64,000 nucleotides of DNA from Isoetes taiwanensis (GCA_021234155.1 JAJEKV010000332.1:60001-124000), one strand, 5' to 3'; counted from the stretch's first letter, positions 45,160 to 56,941 are shown. Program-made: numbers and translations. The notes: generated by a model from the sequence alone, not told the origin.

Positions 45160-48100
45160 CTAGAAAAAGTGCCCAGCGTTGCTGGGCTTTTGTTAGAAAC
45201 ATATTGAAATATTTTAATCATGTAATAGCATATTTAAATGATTTTGATCTTTGGAACACCATTGACTAAGCTATTTTGTTGGGCATTTAGAGTTGGTGTG
45301 TTATTATTGGGTAGGAATAGAATAGAATAGAATAGTTTTTTTTATTATTGGGTAGGAGCAAGGACTACATCATAAGTTATAGGTGTAGAATATTTTTGAA
45401 ATGGGCAAATGAGGTTGGTGCTAAAAGAGGAGCAAATATTGATAGTATAAAACTTTCGTTGGGTCTATGTCATTGTACATTCCAGATATTGGTTCAAAAG
45501 GTTCATCTTAATATGGTGTCTAAAACATGATTTGTTCATTAAAAAGATTTTACCAAGACCGACATTAGAAGTTCTACGAGGATGGTATGAAGGTTGGAGT
45601 TAGTGTCCAACGTGTCCATTGTATCTAGTATCTAGCCTTGATTAAATAGTGCAAATGAATGTTGGAAGCTAAAAGAAATACCAAGGTATGTCCTCGCTAA
45701 AGTGTTATAGTCCTACGTTGTCACGGCCATGAAAAATTAACATCCTTCATATAATTCATCGGTCCATCAAAGTTTTTAGCATTACATATTGTACATTCTG
45801 CATGGCAGTCTTTCTAGTTGTAGGTTAATAAAAGCGCTACTATATTAAAACTTATTGTGAGACATGTACATAATAGTTGCACGTAATTTGCGTTTGATAA
45901 GATGCACCCTCAATTTCTACAACGAAGAGGCTTTCATTGTGTTCACAAATACCTATTCCCATTTGATGGAAAAAAATACTTAAACCAGTATCCAATAGCT
46001 TTTGATGACCTCGCTCCGCGCATGTGATCCAACCCACGGGACACAAGTCCAATAGCCTGCAGAGTGTTCAACATTTCTTTTCGCATAAAGATTGATAGTC
46101 AAGAACTGTTTATCCATCTCTCCCATCATTACAAAGGGCGACTAACAATTGACATGAATAGAATCGGATACATGGCACACATGCCATATGGAGTAATTTT
46201 GTTTTGAAATTCCATCTAACATTTGTTTTGCCAATTGAAGAACATTTGATTCCCAATAAGCAATAGCTATAGAGTTTAATTAAAATAGAAAAATGGAAAG
46301 CACATGTTTTTAAATATAGTTATGAGCAAGAGTAGCCGAGAATCCATTTAAAGAAACCTCAAGGTTGACTTACTTAATTCTTGCGGAAATGCTATAAGCG
46401 TGCCAACTATGGTGTCGTATACCCAATCCATGTTCTAAAGCTGTTTTAAAAAGAGAGCATTGTAAAAATACCCTATATTTTGAGATATTATCAAAATACC
46501 TAAATTTCTCAAAAAATCTCAAAATGACCTTCTCCGGTCCATGGCAGCAGCAATCGGCAGTATCATCACACCAATCATGCTTTTTTCCTTAGTTTCTAAT
46601 AAGCAAGAGTTTGCTTTTTGTATACAGGTGTTTCATAGCAGTAAAACAAAGATACAATGGACTCTGTTTGCACTTTGTAACTCTTACTTATTGAATGTAG
46701 TAGGATTTCCATCTACAATGGCCAAGGTCATGGTTGTTAAAGAATCATAAGAATCATGTTCTAAACTGTTTCAAAAATCTTATGGGCTAAATCCAACTCA
46801 AACTGAATTCCAATTCAATGTTTTCTGACAATAAACAAAGAGGTAGCAGGATTTCCACTTAGAATATGCCAAGGTCATGGTTGGCAAAACCTGCATTTAA
46901 TAAGAAAGAAATGAAAAATGTAAAGAATGCACTTGCTCTACGCTATTAAATACCTTTACATGTTGGCTAATTCAGCAGCATATACAAATTGCATGGGTAA
47001 TACAAATCTTTTTGCAAGGTCGCCAAATCTTGATGATATTATCTCGTGATCCAGAACAGATTGGAAAATAGGTAGAGGTGAGACTTGTTAACAAACCCAT
47101 TGCACCCGAGTAAAGCCTAAACCATCCATCTTAGTTTTGCTTCGAGATGCTCTTGCTCCACTGTTTGATCTTTGAGACAATGCCTATGGCAGAACCCCAA
47201 GGAGTATCCTACCTAAACTCTTATCCAAAACACTGCCTTGTTGAATGAAGGACCCTGCTGTTGAACGGAATTGGGACCAATCTGCTTATGTTCAACCATA
47301 GCCATAGCCAAATTCTTCCAGTGCCAAATGCATTTTGTTTTTCTAACTTCATGATCAATCTGCAACCTTCAGCACCCTTTACTTCAAATGCAATCTAAAG
47401 TTTGCATGGAACCCAAATCTCCACCATGAAGAAACCAAAATCTGTGTAACAATTATACGCATCAAAGGGCTTGTTCCCCTACAGGTTATTTATAGCTTGT
47501 GAATCTTGTTCGCTGTTTGCAAAAAAGGAAAAGGCTGGGTAGAGTTGTTGCTAGGAATTATAGAGGCTTTTTTTTTTTGGTGTTCCATTACTTGTGGACA
47601 TGCATTATTTAGAGAAAGATTTGAGGGAAACGCATCATATGTTCAAATTTTTAAGTAATTTGACCTTTGCATCATATGTTCAAATTTTTAAGTAATTTAC
47701 CTTCCCTCGATTGATAAATTTAGCTTCAGCCTTTGCTAGCCTTCTTTGGCGTGGGTGGATATCTGCTCAAAGCCCGGCAAGTATGAATGCCAAAGCTAAA
47801 CATCGTATGAGCGGATCATGATTCTGAAAGTAAAGATTGTACAAAATGCAAGCACTCTCTATAGCGAAAGAAAAAGTATAACTACTATTGAAATGGCGAC
47901 TTTGTTTGTTTGATGCGAGGGAATATACAACATAAAAATAGAAGTAGCAAAAAAAAAAAACCGGGAGCAAGCATTACGGAGAATGCTCTGCGTGAATCAA
48001 TAGAAAATACATTTAATCGCTCATTCTAATCTTTGTCCGCATCATACAAATAGGATTATGGAGTCGCGGAAAAAACAGGCCTCGGCCAGAGAAGCTCAAG

Positions 48101-49440
48101 CGTTGATGATGACCTTGCAAAAATCAAAACATCAAAAGCTTCGGCTTCAACTTATTTAAAAACATCATCCAAATCTAATCATCATGTAGATTTTCGAGCT
48201 TGTCGATAGAGACTTACTGTTTATGTTCATATGTGAAACTCTTGAAAGGCTGCAAGAAAACCTTTTAAATAACTTCCTTGCCCAAATTTTGGCCGAAACA
48301 ATATCATGGCCGTTCCATGGAAAAATTTGAGATGAAGGCAAAACATCAAGCACCCTATCCCACGTAAAGAGCTTACGAAAACGGCCTTGAACCATCTTGC
48401 CTTGAATCGATTTACAGCTTGCAAGAGCTGGGTTAACCTGCCCAGATTTGCCAGCTTGCTGAGCAATATCATGGCCATTCCATAAAAAAATTTGAGACGA
48501 AGGCAAAACATCAAGCAACATCCTCTGTATCAAAATGCGCCCACAACAAAGCAATGCTTGGTTGAGCCGCAAGGGGTTTAATCTTACGCCATATTGATAA
48601 AATCATAATCCAGTCAGGTCGGACATCTTAGAATCATCGCATAAAATACAAAATAGAAATCCCATTGCACGCACATAAAAATGGTGCATTCAATATGCGA
48701 AATCACGGGCGGTAAGAAAACCTCTGCACCGAAGCTCTGCACCAAATGAATGACCTGCAAAAGTGTTGCATCTCCTGCACATTGCAAAACCGGATAAGAT
48801 GCAAACCGCTTGAATATAGTTAAGATGCAAAATAGATAAAATCGACCTTAGTTAGGGTTCTGAAGAACAATATGAACAGGCAAAGAATCGATTTCAACTG
48901 AAAAGAATAGCATCTGTTATTCTATGCGGAGGAATGAGGCGGAGGAATGGCTATGGCGGTGCTTACCGTTTTGAAGCCCTTTTTCCGAAGCCGTAATCCG
49001 GGCGCTTGTGTTCGCTTGCAAATCAGTAAACTCTTGAAGCGATGATTTTCATGCCTCAATCGGTTGGAAAATGTGCGGTTACGCTCTTGATGTTTGCACA
49101 AAAATGTGCCTGCATTTGATAGATTACAGACATCTTGTTAAAACCATTTGTTGAAAGGAAGAGAAATAAAGAACCTGGGGCGGCAAAAACCCTACGGATT
49201 TGATCCAAAAGCAAGGAGCCGGAAGAAAGGATAGGCTAGGGATAGATTTGCTTCACTGCCACGCTTGAGACCCATAACTGTAGATTTGGTTCGACAGGGC
49301 AGGCCATTCACATCGTGAGCTAGTGAGGACAAAATAATAACTAATTATTTAACGGCTTAGAATAAAAGTTTTCACACAACAAAATCAACGGCCGAGATGC
49401 TCTGCACAAACTACATTTTGCTTTTATTACTATATATAGA
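45160..49440 (-). mobile_element. Non-autonomous Helitron, both ends visible
   Basis: On the minus strand the element starts TCTATATATAGTAATAAAAG (from 49440), a typical plant Helitron 5' end. It finishes with a 7-bp-stem hairpin GCCCAGCAACGCTGGGC (45187-45171), ACTTTTT and the terminal CTAG (45163-45160). The base before the 5' end is A and the base after CTAG is T, as expected for insertion between A and T without duplication. No Rep/helicase frame is present in its 4,281 bp, so it depends on another element. Interior minus-strand frames include a duplicated block (VLPSSQIF.WNGHDI, about 48300-48520) from an imperfect direct repeat; its origin is unknown, possibly captured host sequence. 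Confidence 0.85.
48285..48545. repeat. Imperfect direct repeat inside the Helitron
   Basis: AATATCATGGCC(G/A)TTCCAT...AAATTTGAGA(T/C)GAAGGCAAAACATCAAGCA occurs at about 48299 and again at about 48465. On the minus strand it gives a repeated peptide in a 135-codon frame (48165-48572). Whether the frame is a gene fragment is unclear. Confidence 0.7.
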
Positions 49441-50085
49441 TATATAGATGGTAATGGAGTCCACCAGATTATGCAGCATCTGAAAAACTAGATACAGATC
49501 AATGAGAGAACTCTAGCCATCATGCTCAACTTCCAACAATAAGACACGAGGGTCTTCATACACTCCCAAGTAAGGAACAAAGCATGGCAGTCTCAAGCAC
49601 TGCACCGCATTAGCACGAGGGCTCCATCAAATCCAAAACAAGTCTAGGGAGGGTGGGTCTTGGGGAAGATGCTAAAAAGTCTAGGGAGGGTATGGGTCTT
49701 GGAGAAGATGCAAACTTGGAGATGCTAGCAGATGTGCTGATGAAGAAACAAAGAAACCTACGAGTATAAGAAGGCTACATAGGATCCTAATGGCCCGTGC
49801 CGAACTACCTACAGGATCCTAACAAACTACAATGGTTTTGAGCACCTTATTTATCTTCTCTTCATGAATCGAAGATAAATCTCATTTCTCAAACGCAATA
49901 GAGGCAAAACACATAGAAATGAATGGCCCATGCAGGCGTCTCACTAAAACCAAAACAAAGATACAACAAGCTGACAACAGAGGCAGCCAAGCAAGCTATG
50001 TAAGAACTGAGGAAGAAGAGGCCAAGTGCACCAAAGAGTGGGCATCCTTAGGTCCTAAACCCAAGGAGTGGGAAACTAAAAGTTG
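49441..50085. other. Helitron right flank and repeat fragments
   Basis: A 40-bp imperfect tandem duplication (AGTCTAGGGAGGGT...GGTCTTGG.GAAGATGC) lies at about 49640-49720. A copy of the 43.4-kb dispersed repeat is at 49900-49975. No gene is seen before the DIRS element. Confidence 0.55.
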
Positions 50086-50094
50086 ATGTTGCAG

Positions 50095-51009
50095 GGATGG
50101 GCAGACATAGCCGTTCTTGGTTGAATCAGAGTGCTAACGACCATGCGCTTTGAAAATCGTGTCAGGAACATTGAAAGCAGCAGCTGTAGTTGCTCCTCCT
50201 CTTCTTGCCGAATGGATTCCAAATGCATTTGCATCTTCACCAATAGCAGAGAGGCATTGCTTAAACCATACCTGCAAGGTAGTATATGACACAGATTTCC
50301 TCCTTATAAAACAACCTTTAGATGTTTTCTTGATGCCTCTTTCCTTCCAAAAGGATGACTGAGCAGTAAGGGCCATGAATACGTTCAACCGAGCTCCAAG
50401 CTCTAGACCCTTATTGATCAGTTTTGGAGGCCCGGATAAAGAGAGTAGCATGGGATTCAAAAATCAATATCTAAAATAAGTAGCTTGCTACTACAGAGGA
50501 AAGCAACAAAGGCAAGAGCAATGGATGTACATCTCATAATGTCAAACAAGGACGTACATGGTGATGCAAAATTGTCGAGAAGTTTGTGTATCATACATGG
50601 AAGGATGGGTTGCTTCTTCCTTGACATAGATGTAGACAACCTCGTTGCAATGTCATGGGCAAGACTTACAAGAGGGTGCTCCGTAGGCTTTGGGTATCCG
50701 GCTAAGAGATGACGGAAAGCAATGGAGGAAATAGAGGTACTGACACGTTCCAGTGGGTTGGGAGAGGACAATAACTGTGTGATGCAGGCATATCGTTGTA
50801 GGACTAGCAGGTAAGAAAGGTAGGCTCTTGGAACTGCACCAATTTTTGAAAAGCGACCATAAACGATGGTAACACCTCAGTGTATTCATGAATCTAGACG
50901 ACATCAACAGATTCTGAAAACTACTCTTCAACGCAAGCAACTTATTATCACCGTTCACATAGTTCCAAAATTCTGAAATAAAAACATCTGCATAAAATAT
51001 CAAAACCAA
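50095..51009 (-). pseudogene. DIRS tyrosine recombinase remnant
   Basis: The N-terminal core-binding part reads FMNTLRCYHRLWSLFKNWC (about 50840-50900). The catalytic domain follows in other frames: an Arg-containing DIMRCTSIALAFVAFL (about 50490-50540), then FGIHSARRGGATT (about 50175-50215) with the HxxR pair. The next block is HGR, a TAG codon where Trp is usual, then HSDSTKNGY with the presumed catalytic Tyr (about 50105-50145). The Trp-to-stop change is a single G-to-A step. With the frameshifts at about 50650 and 50460, this copy is inactive. Confidence 0.8.
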
Positions 51010-51016
51010 AATCCAC

Positions 51017-51349
51017 CTAGTCAGTATTTATGATCTGTAATGCAATAAGAGGACTTGCTGCCTTGTGTTGTGGCAGTTTTGAGAAAAAGCTTGGTGTAAG
51101 ACCCTTTCCACCCACCAAAAAATACATGTGGTCGACTATTGCTGAATCCCATTCTCCATCAATGTCATGCAAAGCTGGCCAGCAAAACGTTGACTCGCAA
51201 TGGAACACTACAAGGGTACAATTTGCTTGGCATTCTCGAGCAAAGGAAAAGGTTTTGAACGTTAAAGCTGGAGGTGGAAAACAGAAACTATTGGTGCTGC
51301 GCCATGACTGAGCAAAAGCATCAGGTGCCCAACAATTGAACTTTGGCAA
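51017..51349 (-). pseudogene. DIRS RNase H/recombinase connector fragment
   Basis: A 110-codon frame beginning MPKFNCWAPDAFAQSWRS continues the region after RNase H. DIRS and related elements carry a conserved N.....DAF...W patch there. It bridges the RNase H and the recombinase in the same direction. Confidence 0.6.
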
Positions 51350-51404
51350 AAGGTGGTTATCTAGATTTCAAAATGGTCCCAATCATAAAGATGTTAAAAA
51401 AATC

Positions 51405-52800
51405 TCATGTAAAACCATAATCGTCAAAATCCCTCAATTTTGGCAAGTAGTTAGCCCATTGAGTGAGACTATGTAGAATCCGTGCCGATTTGAGAAGAAT
51501 GTTGTGTCTAAGACACAAAGTGAAAATCTGGAGGCACAAACAAAGGAGGGTCGGCACCTGGGAGCCCCCTTTATTCAAGATAAAATAAGAATTCAAAGAA
51601 TCCCCATAAGCCAGTAAACGCTTGCCCTTAAAATTCTCAGCATGCAATTCAAGAAAATGGGCTAACGCAGAAAGCTCACGGGCAGTGGAAGAGGAAGCTT
51701 GTTCAACAACATCAAAGGTTCCACTAAAATCATTACTTGGAGTGAAATCATGGATCCAGACTTCCCAACCAGATGCACTAGTATCATAAGACAAGGAAAT
51801 AATGGGCGAGGTTGGTTCCCAAATCAAGGCACTATTCAACAAATCAAACCAACATGACCAGGCATCTATTTCAACCAAGGCAAGTGGGTTGAAAGATACA
51901 CACTGGGACCAAGAAGTAATGGAGCTATAAATGGTCAAAAGGTGAGAACTGGGAAGCTTGCAAAAAAGACCAAAAATTGGCCTGATTGAAGCAATCATAC
52001 CTAGAAAGGAAGCAAGACGATGTGCAGGCAACTTCTCCTTTAGTGCAAGACTCTTGGCTAGATCCAAAAACTTTTTTCTCCTTGGTGGTGCAATGGAAAA
52101 AAGACCTGAGGAAGTGTTAATAACATAGCCAAGAAACTTCACCTCATGCCTACACTCTAGCTGGCATTTATGCAAAGCAATTACGAAGCCTGCGGACTGA
52201 AAAATTCGCAAGACATTGTTACGTGTGCGGTAAAAATGGCTAGGGTGAATTACAAAGAGAAAATCATCAACATATGGAATACATGGGATAGAGCTGGCCC
52301 TCAAATGCTTTACAACCTGGCGCATTAACTTTGTGAACACATAGCATGTAGTAGACAAGCCAAATAATGGTGTTTGTGAACATGTAAAATTTTCCTTGGA
52401 ATTGAAAACCCATGTAAGTCCAGGCTCATGGGTGTAAAGCAACATGGTGATAGCCAACATAAAGATCAAGGGTAAATAAACATTCATCTTTCTTCACAAC
52501 AGTAGGCAAGTCTTAGATAGTTTCATATTTGAATAGCTTATGCTCTAAAAATTAGTTAACGTAGCGGGGATCCAAGATAAGATAGAGCTTAGTAGCAGCC
52601 TTCGGAACCACACCCAAAGGAGAGCAAATGAAGAAATGTCTCAATGGCGGTGCCTTGTAAAAGTAAATCTTGAATGGCACCTTCCATAAAAACTGAGTGT
52701 TGATCCACAAGTCTGTGGTTCTTCCTGAACCAAGGTTGCAGAGGTGGGGCTGTCAATCACGGTAATCTGTAGCCATTCCAGATCCAATCTAGAACCATTG
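51405..52800 (-). pseudogene. DIRS reverse transcriptase and RNase H remnant
   Basis: The 360-codon open stretch (52487-51405) covers FGLSTTCYVFTKLMR and YVDDFLFVI (RT active site, YVDD, about 52250-52275). RNase H follows: YDTSASGWEVW (first Asp), STARELSALAHFLELHA (Glu) and YGDSLNSYFILNKG (Asp), ending NYLPKLRDFDDYGF. Upstream, in another frame and across stops, is LYLILDPRYVN and CLFTLDLYVGYHHVA (about 52470-52600), the RT fingers and first palm Asp. The FTKLMR variant and the order of RNase H motifs match DIRS, not Ty3/gypsy. The open frame's ATG is not the natural start. Confidence 0.85.
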
Positions 52801-52803
52801 CAC

Positions 52804-53540
52804 TATTGCAAAAAAGTCAGCCAGTAGTGAAAATGACCTTTAAGGTGATTTCTAAGGGGTTTTGTGGAGGTCATGGGACAGCTATGGGGAAAACCATTTA
52901 AGCATTCGGTAAGGGGGTGTGCGGGGACCACAGATTTAAGTTGTTTCAAATCTAAAAAAGGAAGGATCTTGGTTTTGTACTGAAGACTGCTATAGACAAA
53001 TCTCTGAGATGAAAACTTAAGTGATGCGATGATCATAAGCACATCATTCTGTGACCGTTCAAACTCCTCCTCAAGGCATATGTAGAAGACGATAGTCATG
53101 GCTCTTTGTACTATAATTGCTTCAAAGTACTAAGAGGCCCTATTTTCCAAAAGCCTTCACTACATGTGAACAGAAACCCTGCTAATCTCATTTGTTTAAA
53201 TGTGTACTTTGTGGATTTTATAGACACATCTGAATACTTTTTAAAACAATCCTTGGCATTTAATGTTAATCTGCATATTTAAATCGAAGATATCTTAATT
53301 AAAGTCATATTTTGCCATGTGTAGCGAGCACAGAAGGATAGGATCTACTATATATCTCCATTCTTGAATTAGGGCTCACGTGAAATAGACAAAAACTCCC
53401 GAGTAGCTAGGCTTTTCATTCATCTCAGCAGAATTCTACAATGGTTGAGAATGGGTAGCTGCACATTTGCAAGCTACCCACAAAAAATGAAAAAACATAA
53501 GAAATATCCAGTTATATCATCTGGACCCAAAAAAATGCTA
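52804..53540. other. No recognisable gene
   Basis: A 98-codon minus-strand frame at 52803-53099 may be the upstream part of the DIRS polyprotein but shows no clear motif. The rest is unremarkable AT-rich sequence. Confidence 0.4.
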
Positions 53541-53558
53541 CAATTTGGTTAAGTGTAC

Positions 53559-53640
53559 CTGCCGAGAGCTTATCACTGGGATTAAAAAACCTCGCCCCTT
53601 CGGGTTTTCAAGGAAAAACCCTAGTGATAAGCCCTCGGCA
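53559..53640. repeat. 82-bp hairpin
   Basis: TGCCGAG(A)GCTTATCACT on the left pairs with AGTGATAAGCCCTCGGCA on the right, 18 bp with one mismatch, enclosing about 40 bases. The arms look like a short foldback or a small-RNA-type precursor. No protein frame is convincing. Confidence 0.7.
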
Positions 53641-54590
53641 AGGGGCTTAGACACAATATAAGGCTGCAAAAAAATGCTCCCATTAAAAAACCCACGAAGC
53701 CTAAAGAAGACGGAGTCACTCATCCCACTGTACTTGCACATCAACAAACTAGAATACAAAGATAAGAAAACAATAACCTCGAAAAGCGAGGGGCTGGTTA
53801 TATGTGCCACGCGACAAAAAACATGTACAATAATATACATTATTATTAAGGGGGGGTGGATGGGAGTCAAGGGAACTGTTGGAGAGAAGAAAACGCCGAT
53901 GAAGAACCTGCAAGAAATAGCGATCCCTAAACGAACTAGGGCCCCAGAAAATGCATGCAATGCATGCATGCACGCACGCATGGGAGAGATGCATGCTTGC
54001 TCTATTCAAGAATACAAATCTGATGGCTCGGATCGATGGCTTTTGATTCGCATAATAAGCTGCTGTATTCTGTAGTAAACAAAGAACTTCTTTAAGAGCA
54101 CCTTAAAAATATACTCAACCTACCCTCAAAAATCTACTCAACCTATCCAATTATAAATCACATGGCAGACTTATTTATACTCTTTATACCATGTACAGAG
54201 GTATAAGGATGCAAAACATGCAATAGAGGTCATGATTTTTCCATGAGAAATTAAGGAAATTTTCTTACTGGTAAACATTTTTCTCTAATCTTCGACAGGA
54301 TGGTTGCATCCAAAAATCCTTTATGCTACAACGGCCAATTCTGTTTCAATCCGCCCATCGATTATGCATTTTAGAAATTTGAGATCTCGCGCAGACGTAG
54401 CAGCAACAAACCCATCGGACTTCTTCATGTGCCCAATCTTTTGCTCAGCAAAAATGCCTCTATATTCAATTCCCTCTCGCTTGAGCTGGATATTATAACC
54501 CGAGAATGAAAGGGCCAGGGCATTAAATAGCTATGCAGTGCTGCAAGCTAGATGCAGATCTGGCTAGATCCGATTTGCTAAACAGGTTGC
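53641..54590. other. No recognisable gene
   Basis: Overlapping frames on both strands (133 codons plus at 53674, 147 codons minus at 53981) are mutually exclusive and lack domains. A run of ATGCATGC-type words at about 53950-53995 keeps them open. I support no gene. Confidence 0.4.
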
Positions 54591-54594
54591 CATG

Positions 54595-54845
54595 CATCTG
54601 ATCAACAAAACGAAAGAGATAATGTGTCATGTTATCCTGAAATCTCTGCCATAAATGCATCATCTGCCTCTAGCCACAAGTACGGACTGCTTTTAATTTG
54701 AAAAACACATATCGGCTGCATCCGATCAACATAACGAAAGAGATAATGTGTCATGTTATCCGGAAATCTCCGCCTTAAATGCATCATCTGCCTCCAACCA
54801 GAAGTATAGACTGCTTTTAATTTGAAAAAAACATGTCGGCTGTAC
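54595..54845 (+). repeat. Two-copy tandem repeat, unit about 124 bp
   Basis: CAT(C)(T/C)GATCAACA..ACGAAAGAGATAATGTGTCATG starts both copies (54595 and 54719), and both end near ATCGGCTG/GTCGGCTG. Divergence is about 10 per cent by eye. Non-coding, or remnant of a minus-strand coding repeat. Confidence 0.85.
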
Positions 54846-55370
54846 TGCAATAGGTGCGAAAAGAATACCAAACTGATTTATATAGGATGGAGAAGGATAT
54901 TGTTAAAAGTTTCAGAGTTGTGCATTCTAAAGTTTCAGAATGTTCAATGCAAATGGAGAATGTTAATCTAAAAAAAAATGTTCACTTCACCCTACATTCC
55001 TTAAAAGAATTTTGTACAGAATGTTCACTTCACCCTTACATACCTTAAAAGAATTTTGTACAGGTGGCAATATAGAATTGGACAATTGATATTTATGTAT
55101 TAATAAAGTCTTATGTAAATTGGTATTATTCCAAATTATGTCGTTGCCTTACGCATAGTGCCTATATCATAACGCTTGAAGCCAAGAATGTGTGCTAACA
55201 AGGTCAATGAAGATGCAATAAACCCCTGGGACATCCTCCATCTAATGGTCCTTCTTCAAGGGTATGGCCATACATTAAGACTTCTCACAACCCTTGCAAT
55301 TTTTAGTATCAACAAACATCAACAAATGTAATAGTGCCATAATAAGATCAAATATGTTTGGACATTCTAA
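54846..55370. other. No recognisable gene
   Basis: A duplicated GTTCACTTCACCCT(A/T)ACAT...CCTTAAAAGAATTTTGTACAG lies at about 54980-55060. Nothing else was found. Confidence 0.45.
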
Positions 55371-55429
55371 TCTACTAATATGTGGTAATTCCAACAAAAT
55401 AAAATAGAAATTGAGGCAAGTAAATGGAA

Positions 55430-55725
55430 GTCAACGTGATATTGCATGTTTTTAAGTACAGAAGCCACATTGCCAACCACTATTTCTTCATCATAGACTA
55501 GTTTTAGTCCCAAATATATTATATCACCCTATTGAATCCTTGGTAAAGTATGGCCTTCAGTTATTCCTGTGCAAGACAAGGGTACCACCATGAGCTAGTA
55601 ATTGGCATAAAGTTAAGGACTTAGAAGAAGAAGAAATGCAAAGAAGGTACAAATGTGACTATATTCTTAAATGGCAAAAAATTAGACTCACCTGAGATTG
55701 TGATGTCATGGCGTACCTTCCTGTT
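55430..55725 (-). CDS. Probable downstream exons of the F-box gene
   Basis: On the minus strand GCAAACAG precedes a 29-bp exon (about 55721-55693) that ends at TCTCAG followed by GTGAGT. A further stretch (about 55570-55430) reads GITEGHTLPRIQ, a stop, then GDIIYLGLKLVYDEEIVVGN. The peptides look coherent across the intron, but the phase from exon 1 is off by one and one stop intervenes. Either the splice model is wrong or the gene is damaged at its 3' end. Confidence 0.35.
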
Positions 55726-55814
55726 TGCGACAATCAAATAGTTGGGCTAAGGGGTAATCAAATCAGTTCAATTTACATACAACTAGAGCATAGCATAAAG
55801 TTATAGACCTCACC

Positions 55815-56941
55815 TTTGCGCGTTTAATTTGGATATTTAAGTCCTCCAAACGGATCCATTTTGTATGATGGCAGCTTCTCCGCGGCCATACAACATCTTG
55901 TATAACATTCTCCCGCCATACAACATCTTGTATAACATTGAACAAATGCGGCAGGTTATTCAAACTCCATATGCCTTCTATTTCCAGATTTTCCAAATTA
56001 GAATATCGATCTGAGGCTGGAATGTAAAATGTGCATGTATCCCTTGCTCTGAGTTCAAAAATCTTTCCATCCACGGTGTCATCACAAGGCCTCAGTTCTT
56101 GAAGGTCCAAAAGCTTGAGATTTGGAGTTTGCAAAGTGAGAAATTTGATGTTGCATCTTGAGATAAATAACATCTCAAGGCTCTTGCTAGATATTAGCAT
56201 CTCGTGAAATTTTGAACAGCTTTCTAGTTTCAAATGCTTTAAAACAGGGCAAATACTTACAAGCTCAGTTAAAGCAGAAGATGTGACTAGAACAGAAATC
56301 AGATGGCAAGTTTCTAGCCTTAAAAGAGGAGAAGCATCCCTTGGAAAGGCATCCATCCACGCATTCTGGAGCTGCAATCTCTGTAAAAGGGGGCATTTTG
56401 CAAGATCGATCCAAATGCGAAAATAGTAAGCAGGATAATCAAACCCTAATTCTTGAATCGTCTTTCTAACATGCCAAATCATTCCACGGAGATGCAGATC
56501 GGGAAATCCTTTCTCATTGTAACTTATGTCCTCGGGCAATACTTCTGTCCACATGTTTTTTCTCAGCCTAGATATTAGACGCAGTGACCTAAGGCATTTG
56601 AAAGAATAGACAAAGCATGATAATTCCTGCATAAGACTACCAGATCTACAGCCGTCTTGTTCGCAGAGAGAAAGATACGCGCACATTTTTGAAACTCGGC
56701 GCCATTGTTTGCAGACAATGCCGACTTTTGGCAAGAATCTGCCATAGCCAATATGAGAAAAGATTTTGCAAAGTACGACGTCGGGCAAGGCTTGTATGGA
56801 AGTAGCAGACGGCTGTGCGAGGGCCATTGTGCAAGCTTGAGCCCGAGAAATGGAAGCTTGGCCATGGTTTTTAGGCTTACCGGAGTAGTGGAGAAACTTC
56901 GAAGCCGGAGCAAAATCGTGTTTTCCAAGTTTTTGCCTCAA
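55815..56941 (-). CDS. F-box protein with LRR-like region, first exon
   Basis: This is the clearest host gene. F-box proteins bind SKP1 and bring targets to an SCF ubiquitin ligase. The F-box is at residues 49-88 (IQALPDVVLCKIF...VCKQWRRVSK). The rest contains Leu-rich repeats without strict period, such as CPLLQRLQLQNAW, ICPVLKHLKLESC and TPNLKLLDLQEL. The frame opens at 56941; Met39 (56827) just before the F-box is an alternative start. AAAG followed by GTGAGG at 55814 is a splice donor, so the last residues of the 392-codon open frame are intronic. A 30-bp in-frame tandem duplication gives NVIQDVVWRE NVIQDVVWPR (about 55885-55945). No frameshift is seen in this exon. Its target is unknown. 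Confidence 0.85.

Larger units (their letters stand above)
50085..52803 (-). mobile_element. DIRS-like retrotransposon (RT, RNase H, tyrosine recombinase)
   Basis: Minus-strand coding gives reverse transcriptase, RNase H and then a tyrosine recombinase, the signature order of DIRS elements, which integrate with a recombinase instead of a DDE integrase. The gag end and the special terminal repeats were not found. The element is interrupted by several frameshifts and stops. It lies about 0.65 kb right of the Helitron. DIRS elements are well known from algae, fungi and animals, and to my knowledge are uncommon in seed plants. Confidence 0.82.

Noticed and set aside
53538-54075. Long overlapping frames on opposite strands as genes
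   Set aside because: They overlap each other, have no recognisable domain, and cross a run of ATGCATGC-type words.
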